Shown here: positions 1 through 5,972 of the stretch, in pieces
Layout of the letters: each line of letters starts with the position of its first letter
Numbering within the stretch: position 1 is the first letter of the stretch
Assembly (NCBI RefSeq): GCF_009649955.1
Contig: NZ_CP045875.1
Coordinates: forward strand, 681,059-745,058
Reading direction: 5' to 3'
Origin: Heliorestis convoluta
GTDB taxonomy: Bacteria; Bacillota; Desulfitobacteriia; Heliobacteriales; Heliobacteriaceae
Length of the DNA: 64,000 nucleotides
The notes under the pieces: model-generated
Databases searched by the model: none
Told to the model about the DNA's origin: nothing
Seen by the model: the letters and a program-made list of their open reading frames with translations, nothing else
Position numbers and translations under genes: made by a program

Positions 1-297
1 AGCTAAAGACGTTGACAGAAGCACCTTGGTATTATCATTGCTTATTTTATTTCTTTCCAACGTGAAGCTCGAAGACAATGATTCTTTACGTGCTAGGTCC
101 CCTACAAAATGCTCACTGTCATTATTTTTGTCTTTTATTTGCACATGTAGCGCTTCAAGTGTTCCTGTATCCTGACCAAACAGTTCTGTCATACGATCAT
201 GGGCTGCGCCTATGATTGAAGGAAAAATAATTGTTCTTCCTTCTTGGTTAATTCCTTTGGTGTAGCCATAGCCAAGGTCAATACCAATCTTAAACAT
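1..297 (-). CDS. ParM/StbA-type actin-like ATPase, partial
   Basis: This is the N-terminal 99 codons of an actin-fold protein; the rest runs off the left edge. The protein starts MFKIGIDLGYGYTKG, the phosphate-1 loop of the ParM/StbA/Alp group (IGIDxGYGxTK), followed by the short 'FPS' segment usual in ParM relatives. Such proteins polymerise to move plasmids or organise DNA. The ATG lies 7 nt behind an AAGGGG ribosome site. It is divergent from the cotJC-like gene. It could belong to a plasmid-derived or integrated partition locus; no parR partner is visible here. Family assignment rests only on the N-terminal phosphate loop. Confidence 0.75.
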   Translation of the reverse strand, partial: MFKIGIDLGYGYTKGINQEGRTIIFPSIIGAAHDRMTELFGQDTGTLEALHVQIKDKNNDSEHFVGDLARKESLSSSFTLERNKISNDNTKVLLSTSLA

Positions 298-334
298 GAT
301 GAAACCCCTTTCTGAGAAAATACTTGTCCTCAAT

Positions 335-375
335 AAAAAAGGCAGCCATCCAAACGTGGAAGACTGCCTTTTTTT
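335..375. terminator. Hairpin terminator between divergent genes
   Basis: GGCAG (341-345) pairs with CTGCC (364-368), and an inner TCCA/TGGA stem (349-352, 357-360) closes an AACG loop. Six A's precede the stem and seven T's follow it, so it reads as an intrinsic terminator in both directions. Its place between two divergently oriented gene starts is odd, because no transcript should end here. This suggests the sequence was brought together by a rearrangement. Confidence 0.6.
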
Positions 376-397
376 ACATTTATAACAGGTATTTTTT

Positions 398-913
398 ATG
401 AAAATTTTTGGAGGTACTCCCCAGTATGGCGGACCTGATTCCGAGCTAGCAGCGGCGCTTCGTTATCTGACGCAGCGTTATACCATGCCGACCAAAAAAG
501 CGAAAGGGCTTTTGACAGACATAGGAACGGAGGAAATGGCCCACCTCGAAGTCATTGCTACGCTCATCTATAAGCTAACGAAAGATGTGCCTGCTGATAA
601 GATGCGTGAGGCTGGCTTAGGGGCTCATTATGCTCACCATGACAATGCTCTTTTCTATACCGATGCCAACGGTGTGCCCTGGACAGCGGCTTATATTCAG
701 TCTACGGGCGATCCGGTGACTGATCTTCATGAAGATATGGCGGCGGAGCAGAAGGCACGGACCACCTATGAGCATCTCATCGATCTGACCGATGATCCTG
801 GCGTGAAAGATGCGCTGCGCTTCCTTCGGGAGCGGGAAGTTGTGCATTTTCAGCGCTTTGGGGAAGCTTTGAATGATGTGCAGTTCCATTTGGCTCATCG
901 GCATGTGTTTTAG
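398..913 (+). CDS. cotJC: CotJC-like spore coat / Mn-catalase family protein, 5' truncated
   Basis: The 171-residue product matches CotJC, a di-manganese catalase-like protein of the inner spore coat. It has the QYGGPDxELAAALRYLxQRY core, TDIGTEEMAHLE (metal-ligand helix), the HEDMAAEQKAR stretch and the C-terminal REREVVHFQRFGEAL helix. Usual CotJC proteins are about 185-190 residues and begin with some 25 residues (MWxYEKKLxYPV...) that are missing here: the conserved part starts only 9 residues after the ATG. The ATG has no convincing ribosome site, and cotJA and cotJB, the usual operon partners, are absent. It sits alone on the plus strand and ends before a strong terminator. It may be a decaying copy. 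Confidence 0.8.
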   Translation: MKIFGGTPQYGGPDSELAAALRYLTQRYTMPTKKAKGLLTDIGTEEMAHLEVIATLIYKLTKDVPADKMREAGLGAHYAHHDNALFYTDANGVPWTAAYIQSTGDPVTDLHEDMAAEQKARTTYEHLIDLTDDPGVKDALRFLREREVVHFQRFGEALNDVQFHLAHRHVF

Positions 914-954
914 TGGATTGTGTTGATTCTGCTGTTTTGATAGATTTGGTTACG

Positions 955-993
955 AAAAAGGTACCTGCTTTTTTGTCGAGCAGGTACCTTTTT
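955..993 (+). terminator. Rho-independent terminator of cotJC-like gene
   Basis: A perfect 15-bp inverted repeat (955-969 with 979-993; core GGTACCTGCT/AGCAGGTACC) with a 9-nt loop and flanking A and T runs. A close relative of this hairpin recurs at 4781-4814. Confidence 0.85.
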
Positions 994-1026
994 CTATGTT
1001 TGTACAGTTGACGCCGCCAAACCATG

Positions 1027-1110
1027 TCACTTAGTAAAGGATACAGCGTATTTATCAATCCGCTGAATCGCTTCTAACATATCTTGAAGACGGTCTTCTG
1101 GTGTTCTCAT
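1027..1110 (-). pseudogene. Remnant of HepT-type (DUF86) toxin gene
   Basis: A 27-codon frame begins MRTPEDRLQDMLEAIQRIDKY, which resembles the first helix of HepT-like RNase toxins (DUF86; M-R-x-P-x-x-R-L-x-D-I-L-E-A-I). It then stops, whereas HepT is about 110-140 residues. Immediately upstream and overlapping by ATGA is a short frame MDEQVLSEAIPL, which looks like the C-terminus of the partner MntA nucleotidyltransferase antitoxin; TAA and TAG codons lie just before it. I read this as the decayed junction of an mntA-hepT pair. The match is short, so confidence is moderate. Confidence 0.45.
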
Positions 1111-1173
1111 AAAGGAATTGCCTCACTTAATACTTGCTCATCCATCTATTAGCCGCAGCGATCAATCTTTTCG

Positions 1174-1213
1174 TAAAAAAGACGACTTCCTCATTCGAAA
1201 GTCGTCTTTTTTT
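1174..1213 (-). terminator. Bidirectional terminator after the histidine kinase
   Basis: AAAGACGACTT and AAGTCGTCTTT form an 11-bp stem with A's on one side and T's on the other. One arm overlaps the last codons of the histidine kinase gene. Confidence 0.75.
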
Positions 1214-2693
1214 CATAATTCTTTTCTATAACAGGTAAAATGATCATAACTGTGGTTCCTTTACCCAAGCCCTCACTGTAAATCGAAATAGAACCATCCA
1301 TTTTTTCTGTTAAAGCACGACTAATTGTTAAGCCAAGACCAAGACCAGGGTAGCGTCGCTTAATCGTCCCATCAACTTGTACAAATTTTTCAAATATATT
1401 CTCTTGATCTTCTTTAGAAATTCCTATTCCTGAATCTTCGATTGCAAAGCATATAAACTTTTTCTTTCGATGCGCCGCAATCGTAATCTTACCTTTGATA
1501 GTGAATTTCATCGAATTCTCTATGATGCTCTTAAAGATCTGGTAAAGACGATTGACATCAACTCGTATATGACAACTTTCTGTTAAAGGTACAACTTCAA
1601 AAGACAAAAATCTATGTTTCATTTTCGATTCGTATAATTGCTTTATATTTTGCAGAAAATCATTTACCTCTACTTCTGTACATTCTAGACAGATATTGCC
1701 TGCTTCGATTTGCGCCATCGCTAAGATCTCTTCTATAACATCCAGCAGTTCCTTTGCACTGTCGTCAATTCTTTTTAAGTATTCCTTTTTTTCTTCTTCT
1801 GTTTCACAGAAATCGCTTTTTAACATCTCCAGATAGCCCAATACGGAATTGAGAGGCGTACGCAATTCATGGGATGTATTGGCTAAGAACTCTGTTTTCA
1901 TGCGGTCCAAGGAAGTAAGTTCCGTGTTGGCTTTCCGCAATTGCTCTGCATATTCTAAGAGCAATTCATTTTGTCTTTCCAATTCTATTTGTTGTAGTTT
2001 TGTATCGGTGATATCTCGAATGATACCTTCTACAGCAATAATCTGACCTTCCTCGTTTCGAATCAGGAATCTATGATAATCCATCCAGAAAATTCTTCCG
2101 TCTTGGTGAACCCAACGGAAGCAATCTCGCTCCGAAATCTTACCGTCTTGCACGACGTTTTTGGCTTTCTCTTGATCATCAGGGTGGATAACCTGAGAAA
2201 TCAAAGAACTATTGTGGTAAAAATCTTCAGGTGCATACCCTGTATACTTTTTAATGACGGGACTGATGTATTGAAAGACAAAGGGATTGCGTTGAAAACG
2301 ATAAATGATGTCTTGGGAATTTTTCGCAAGCAAGGTGAGTCTCTTCTCACTTTGCTTGCGAGATCTTTCGCTTTTTTGAAGAGCTTCTAGTTGCGTATTA
2401 ATTTCTCTGTAGGCTGACTGCAAAGACTTGTGTTTTTCCATAAGCTCTTCGTCCATCTTTTCTATTTTGTTGGTAAAATAGCGAACTGTAAAGTAGAGCA
2501 ATGCTGTTATGATCAAGCCTCGCCAGATTTCATAAGGATAATAGTAGAGGTTTTCTGCATCGACCACCTGTAAAAAAAGAAAGTCGAAAAGTATGATAGA
2601 AGTTGCTCCAATTATTGCGTAAAATGTTGCCACAATTGTTGGAAGATGGTGAATTTTTCTCTTAAGAGATTGGCGATACTCTTGATATCTCAT
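1191..2693 (-). CDS. Membrane PAS sensor histidine kinase
   Basis: 500 residues: two membrane helices (about 15-42 and 57-73) joined by a short loop, a coiled-coil linker (75-115), one PAS domain with its PAC tail (about 119-232), a HisKA domain with phospho-accepting His275 in ANTSHELRTP, and a HATPase_c domain with N-box IENSMKF (391-397), G1 EDSGIGIS (419-426) and G2 GLGLGLT (450-456). All catalytic boxes are intact. The extracellular loop is very short, so the signal is probably sensed in the membrane or by the cytoplasmic PAS domain. No full response regulator is adjacent: the only receiver domain nearby (3267-3695) lacks the phospho-acceptor Asp. It probably shares a transcript with the 106-residue protein 21 nt upstream. 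Confidence 0.92.
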   Translation of the reverse strand: MRYQEYRQSLKRKIHHLPTIVATFYAIIGATSIILFDFLFLQVVDAENLYYYPYEIWRGLIITALLYFTVRYFTNKIEKMDEELMEKHKSLQSAYREINTQLEALQKSERSRKQSEKRLTLLAKNSQDIIYRFQRNPFVFQYISPVIKKYTGYAPEDFYHNSSLISQVIHPDDQEKAKNVVQDGKISERDCFRWVHQDGRIFWMDYHRFLIRNEEGQIIAVEGIIRDITDTKLQQIELERQNELLLEYAEQLRKANTELTSLDRMKTEFLANTSHELRTPLNSVLGYLEMLKSDFCETEEEKKEYLKRIDDSAKELLDVIEEILAMAQIEAGNICLECTEVEVNDFLQNIKQLYESKMKHRFLSFEVVPLTESCHIRVDVNRLYQIFKSIIENSMKFTIKGKITIAAHRKKKFICFAIEDSGIGISKEDQENIFEKFVQVDGTIKRRYPGLGLGLTISRALTEKMDGSISIYSEGLGKGTTVMIILPVIEKNYEKKTTFE

Positions 2694-2714
2694 AGATTTT
2701 CACCTCTCAACTGT

Positions 2715-3035
2715 TCAGCCTAATTTACAAAATGATGAAACTTCCGTCAATTGATTATTTGGTTCAGAAAACTGCAATCTAATACTAGGTAAATAATCCC
2801 GTGTCTGATTGTATGTACGTTGAAGAATCCGTAAGCAGTTGAGTTTCTGACATTGTTCTTCTAGTTCTTCTTCTAGACGTAAATGAAAGGTGTTGAAATC
2901 TTCTTTTTTCTCCAGATAGTTTGTGTAAACGTAAAGACCTTGTAAAGTAAAATATTCATTCAACAAAGAGCCTATTTTTATTAATGCTTCTTTGTCTCGG
3001 GCTAAAATTTCTAAGGAAATGTCTAACATATTCAT
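2715..3035 (-). CDS. Hypothetical protein, 106 aa, first gene of kinase operon
   Basis: I do not recognise this protein. It is 106 residues, soluble, with no membrane segment, and has an acidic helical middle (EEELEEQCQKL). The ATG has a strong AAGGAGG site 10 nt upstream. The start of the histidine kinase gene lies 21 nt downstream, so the two are probably one operon and this may be a sensor accessory. A perfect palindrome lies just upstream at 3060-3074. Confidence 0.7.
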   Translation of the reverse strand: MNMLDISLEILARDKEALIKIGSLLNEYFTLQGLYVYTNYLEKKEDFNTFHLRLEEELEEQCQKLNCLRILQRTYNQTRDYLPSIRLQFSEPNNQLTEVSSFCKLG

Positions 3036-3059
3036 CAGGTATAACCTCCTTCGATATCT

Positions 3060-3074
3060 ACGTAAATCTTACGT
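3060..3074. promoter_or_regulatory. Operator-like palindrome upstream of kinase operon
   Basis: ACGTAA-ATC-TTACGT is a perfect 6+3+6 palindrome about 25 nt before the start of the 106-residue gene, just upstream of its ribosome site. A repressor bound here would block the operon. No regulator is assigned. Confidence 0.35.
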
Positions 3075-3266
3075 GGTTAAAAGAACTAACACTAGCATAA
3101 CATTGCTTAAATGTAAAAAATAGAAAAAAAGAGAAAAAGTCGTTTTTAGAGTAAAAAAAGTAAAAAAAGAGTAAATCCAACATGAAAATAGTAGGAAATC
3201 AGGGAAATATGTTTTTTTATTTCTTTTTCGATATTGTCCTTTGGGACGGACTCATATTCTCTCATT

Positions 3267-3695
3267 CTATAGAACACCTCTAATAGGCTGGCTTTTATCA
3301 CCTCGTACACCACACTTGCATTCAGACGTAAGCAGTAACGACAAATGCCTATTCAATTCATCTATATCAACAGAGCGACTAAACACCTTATTTACCTTTA
3401 TCTGTCTTAGATTGTCTTCTACCTCACCAAAAGGTGTAATTAACCATAGTGACGTATTTCCGATTGCTTTTTTCATTTCTTTTAGCAGATTGAGATAATC
3501 ACGGGGCTCTCTCCCTAATTCTACGATAACCAAACAGTAGTTGTTGATATTTGGCAGTTTTAAGGCTGATGTTACATTATTTTTAATATCGCCTTGTAGT
3601 CCGTACTCACTCACTACAATACATAACAGATGTGCAAAAACCTTATCTTTACTCACAATTAAAGCTCGCCTATTTTTCTTGTTATCTAACATCAT
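3267..3695 (-). CDS. Degenerate response-regulator receiver domain protein
   Basis: 142 residues with the alternating pattern of a CheY-like receiver (RRALIVSKD at strand 1, NYCLVIVELG at strand 3, SLWLITPFGE at strand 4). The acidic pair after strand 1 is reduced to one Asp (SKD), and the phospho-acceptor Asp at the end of strand 3 is replaced by Glu (VIVELG). It probably cannot be phosphorylated normally, or mimics the phosphorylated state. No output domain follows; the C-terminus has CKCG and a basic tail. It is divergent from the XRE-PAS gene, with an AT-rich region carrying inverted repeats between. Fold assignment is from pattern only. Confidence 0.6.
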   Translation of the reverse strand: MMLDNKKNRRALIVSKDKVFAHLLCIVVSEYGLQGDIKNNVTSALKLPNINNYCLVIVELGREPRDYLNLLKEMKKAIGNTSLWLITPFGEVEDNLRQIKVNKVFSRSVDIDELNRHLSLLLTSECKCGVRGDKSQPIRGVL

Positions 3696-3805
3696 TGCAA
3701 CCCTCCCCTTATACTGTTATTTAATTGCGATAAATTCCCAGCAGAGCAAGATGACAACATTGTTAGAAAGTTATATTAAAAAAATAGAGCAAAAGAGATC
3801 AAGAG

Positions 3806-3968
3806 TCTACAGACAATAGATAACAAAAAATATCTTATTCCCATTTTTTTTTCGTTTTTTGTTGTTTTTAATTGTGGGAATATTTGTAATGGTTATTGTA
3901 TGAATACCTTTTTTTCCATGAGTTTCATAAAGTGTTTTTTTATATATTTGTTACTTATTGTCTGTAGA
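3806..3968. repeat. 19-bp inverted repeats between divergent regulators
   Basis: The 337-base gene-free stretch between the receiver-like gene and the XRE-PAS gene carries TCTACAGACAATAGATAAC (3806-3824) and its reverse complement with two mismatches (3950-3968). Thirteen bases at the outer ends match perfectly. One copy lies about 110 nt upstream of each divergent gene start or closer, which suits a pair of operators. The ends could alternatively be the termini of a 163-bp AT-rich MITE-like insertion, but no target-site duplication is evident. Confidence 0.55.
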
Positions 3969-4032
3969 AATAATAAGGTTTTTTTAAGATAATTCTAAAT
4001 AAATATTTCTTAAGCGTTTAAGGTGATAAATC

Positions 4033-4689
4033 ATGACCAATATTTTAGATACAGTAGCTTTCAATATTCGTAATATAAGGTTGAAAAAAGGGTTTACTCA
4101 AGAACAATTGGCTGAGTTATCAGGTTTACATAGAACTTATATTGGTGCATTAGAAAGAGGTAAAAGGAATATATCACTGGTAAATTTAAAGAAAATTTGT
4201 GCAGCCTTAGAGATATCGCCGCCAAAGATTTTCCTTAAATTAAGAAAAAGGGATAAAAACAATAAGGTATCAAGAAAGTGGTATAAAAGAAAAAATGGAG
4301 CAGGAGAAAACAACCATTGTGTGAGCTCAGCAAACCATTCCGATGAAATGTTTCATATAGCTTTAAAAAATACTTCCATTATTATTGCCCACTGTGATTT
4401 AGAATTGAAATATACATGGATTTACAATTCCCATCCCGATTTTCTATATGATAGCTGTATAGGTAAAAAAGATGACGATCTTGGTATAAACGAAGGCATT
4501 CTTCAATTGATCAATTTGAAGAAAAAGGTAATCGAAACAGGTATAGGAGCCCGAGAAACGATATCATTTCCTTTATCGAATGGAATGATAGCTTATGATG
4601 TGATTGCTGAACCCTTAAAAGATAATGATAATCAAATAATAGGCGTAACTACTGTTTCGACTCCCCAAAGGCCAAAATCAAAAGAATAG
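4033..4689 (+). CDS. XRE-family HTH regulator with C-terminal PAS-like domain
   Basis: 218 residues. Residues 10-64 are a Cro/CI-type helix-turn-helix (RLKKGFTQEQLAELSGLHRTYIGALERGKRN). After a basic linker, residues about 105-212 look like a PAS domain (IALKNTSIIIAHCDLELKYTWIYN ending in DNQIIGVTTVS). This combination suggests a ligand- or redox-responsive repressor. The ATG follows AAGGTGA by 7 nt. It is divergent from the receiver-like gene across a region with inverted repeats that may be its operators. The gene is AT-richer than its neighbours, which suits a transferred region. Confidence 0.8.
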   Translation: MTNILDTVAFNIRNIRLKKGFTQEQLAELSGLHRTYIGALERGKRNISLVNLKKICAALEISPPKIFLKLRKRDKNNKVSRKWYKRKNGAGENNHCVSSANHSDEMFHIALKNTSIIIAHCDLELKYTWIYNSHPDFLYDSCIGKKDDDLGINEGILQLINLKKKVIETGIGARETISFPLSNGMIAYDVIAEPLKDNDNQIIGVTTVSTPQRPKSKE

Positions 4690-4713
4690 CGTTGGAAAGG
4701 TAAATATAGAAAA

Positions 4714-4747
4714 AGCGGAAAGGCTATGTTCCTTTCCGCTGCTTTTT
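4714..4747 (+). terminator. Terminator of the XRE-PAS gene
   Basis: AGCGGAAAGG (4714-4723) and CCTTTCCGCT (4731-4740) form a perfect 10-bp stem with a 7-nt loop, followed by a T run. Confidence 0.85.
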
Positions 4748-4780
4748 TCGTTTATAGCGCACGAAGTCAAGAAAAGAGTG

Positions 4781-4814
4781 AAAGGTGCCTGCTTTTTCGC
4801 AGGTACCCTTTTTA
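4781..4814 (+). terminator. Second hairpin, related to the one at 955-993
   Basis: GGTGCCTGC (4784-4792) pairs with GCAGGTACC (4799-4807) with one G-U pair, flanked by AAA and TTTTT. The arm sequence is nearly that of the terminator at 955-993, so the two are diverged copies. Confidence 0.55.
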
Positions 4815-4861
4815 ATACGGAATTTACTCAAGAGATATATGCAACGATTCGTCAGCACGGC

Positions 4862-5164
4862 TTAGTCTAAAACTGTAATGACTTTGTTCGAAAAAAGGCC
4901 TAAAAATTTACTAAGTTCACTATGATCATCTGAAATCCGCGACATGTCTTTGACCAATAACAATGTATCAGGTTGATCTTGTATCAGCTTAACGACTTCA
5001 TGTAGGGCTAAGCGATCCGTCGATGCTCCCGAAGCCACTTCTTTGAATAAGGCTACCACCTCAAAGCCCTTCTTCTTAGCAAAACCTAATAATTCTTGTA
5101 CTTGATCGTCAAGTTCTCCAAGATGATTCGTGTTGTTTCGAGCATAAATTATGACCTTGGGCAT
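4862..5164 (-). CDS. Serine-recombinase N-terminal domain protein, catalytically degenerate
   Basis: The 100 residues have the resolvase-fold pattern: VIIYAR at strand 1, the SGASTDRLALHEVVKLI helix and VKDMSRIS before helix E. The nucleophile position of YAR-V-S is Asn11 (YARNNT), and the second arginine of the DRLxR motif is Asp79. It ends after the fold, with no HTH or recombinase domain. It is therefore unlikely to cut DNA and may be a binding or regulatory remnant. The ATG has a GGGAGAG site. The region 12-35 nt upstream is identical over 23 bases to the recA promoter/leader (44388-44410). Confidence 0.65.
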   Translation of the reverse strand: MPKVIIYARNNTNHLGELDDQVQELLGFAKKKGFEVVALFKEVASGASTDRLALHEVVKLIQDQPDTLLLVKDMSRISDDHSELSKFLGLFSNKVITVLD

Positions 5165-5176
5165 AGTCTCTCTCCC

Positions 5177-5199
5177 TTATTTGCTTTGAATATACCTTT
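5177..5199 (-). promoter_or_regulatory. 23-bp copy of recA promoter -10/leader
   Basis: These 23 bases, read on the minus strand, contain the TATATT -10 hexamer and following CAAAGCAAATAA of the recA promoter with no mismatch. Further upstream, CAAGTT is shared after an 8-base deletion, so the TTGACA -35 of recA is lost here. Confidence 0.55.
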
Positions 5200-5381
5200 A
5201 ACTTGCCCATCTTGAATCGCTATTGATACAGAAAAGGTCTTGTATTCGTCAAAATGGTGAGGCAAATATAGTAAAATAAGATAGAATAAGAAAAGGATTG
5301 TCCTATCTAAAGATTTAAGCTACAAATATATTAAACATGAGACAGAAATCAGAGATCTTCGCAGGGCAAAGTAATCTAAGC

Positions 5382-5409
5382 AAATCTATTTTAATACGAA
5401 AATAGATTT
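5382..5409. repeat. 11-bp perfect inverted repeat at element edge
   Basis: AAATCTATTTT and AAAATAGATTT pair perfectly around a 6-nt loop, followed by T's on the plus strand. It adjoins the left end of the large repeat element. Nothing else was seen in 5200-5380. Confidence 0.6.
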
Positions 5410-5454
5410 TTCATCATTGGTTGTGCCCGGGCGGGCATGAGGGGTTAACACGAA
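5407..5454 (+). repeat. Direct repeat DR1 of element A
   Basis: A 47-48 nt unit starting TTTTCATCATTGG, with a small hairpin GTGCCCG-GG-CGGGCAT and ending GTTAACACGAA. It matches DR2 (5866-5912) with about 5 differences. Confidence 0.7.
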
Positions 5455-5472
5455 AATAGCTACCCTGTGGTG

Positions 5473-5587
5473 GGGTCAGGCGTTATGATTTCCTTCCGAA
5501 CGGACTCATCCCACGCCATGAGCGGCAGCAAGCTGCCGATGGCTGAGGTCTGAAGTCCTCTCTCCAGGAAGTCATAACGCCTGACCC
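5473..5587 (+). repeat. Hairpin H1, copy A
   Basis: 115 nt. The basal stem GGGTCAGGCGTTATGA pairs with TCATAACGCCTGACCC (16 bp). Inside are stems GGACT/AGTCC, GCCAT/ATGGC and CGGCAG/CTGCCG, the last closed by a CAAG loop. The TCCCAC and TGAGGTC segments form a conserved internal loop. Confidence 0.75.
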
Positions 5588-5716
5588 AGATACATCTTGC
5601 TGATTGTGACTGAGTTTTGGCCTATTGCATTGCAAATACAATAGGTAGTTGCGGATAGAAGAAAGTTTCGCCAAGCTATTCCAACGGAAGTAACAATCAG
5701 CAAAAACCTTCTGGGA

Positions 5717-5824
5717 CTGGGCATCACGCTTTCCGCAGCGGGACTTGGGACCTCAGCTGTCGCCAGCTTGCTGGCGGTAACAGCGTGGGACCAGTCCAGA
5801 GCGGAGGAAAGCGTGATGACCTGG
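5717..5824 (-). repeat. Hairpin H2, copy A
   Basis: 108 nt, in inverted orientation to H1. Read on the minus strand, the basal stem CATCACGCTTTCC pairs with GGAAAGCGTGATG. Inner stems are GGACT/AGTCC, GCTGT/ACAGC and CGCCAG/CTGGCG with the same CAAG loop and the same TCCCAC and TGAGGTC loop segments as H1. Confidence 0.75.
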
Positions 5825-5865
5825 CCCCCTGCAAGAAGTAACCCCAACGTGATCAGGAAAACTTG

Positions 5866-5912
5866 ATTTTCATCGTTGGTTGTGCCCGACCGGGCATGGG
5901 GTGTTAACACGA
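5866..5912 (+). repeat. Direct repeat DR2 of element A
   Basis: Second copy of the DR unit, with hairpin GTGCCCG-AC-CGGGCAT, closing the element immediately before the gap terminator. Confidence 0.7.
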
Positions 5913-5914
5913 AG

Positions 5915-5948
5915 AAAAAGCGAGACCTTTTTTATGGCCTCGCTTTTT
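5915..5948 (-). terminator. Terminator of gap
   Basis: AAAAAGCGAG and CTCGCTTTTT form a long stem that works on the minus strand, 25 nt after the GAPDH stop codon. It abuts the right end of the repeat element. Confidence 0.8.
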
Positions 5949-5972
5949 GTGCATTCTTTAAAGTTTTATTCT

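Larger units (their letters stand above)
5407..5912 (+). mobile_element. Palindromic repeat element, copy A
   Basis: This gene-free stretch is a structured repeat whose reverse complement recurs at 28317-28773. In order it holds direct repeat DR1 (5407-5454), hairpin H1 (5473-5587), a spacer that itself folds (TTGCTGATTGT at 5597-5607 with ACAATCAGCAA at 5693-5703), hairpin H2 (5717-5824), and direct repeat DR2 (5866-5912). H1 and H2 are 99% identical to their counterparts in copy B, whereas the spacer is only about 75% identical by eye. There is no open reading frame of coding character. It resembles a giant REPIN or non-autonomous element; no family is assigned. Confidence 0.75.

Noticed and set aside
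4751-4867. Plus-strand frame ending TEFTQEIYATIRQHGLV
   Set aside because: It reads through a terminator-like hairpin, has no start codon or ribosome site and matches no family I know.
5473-5910. Short reading frames inside the repeat element
   Set aside because: They arise from the stem sequences, lack ribosome sites and are not kept as protein between copies A and B.
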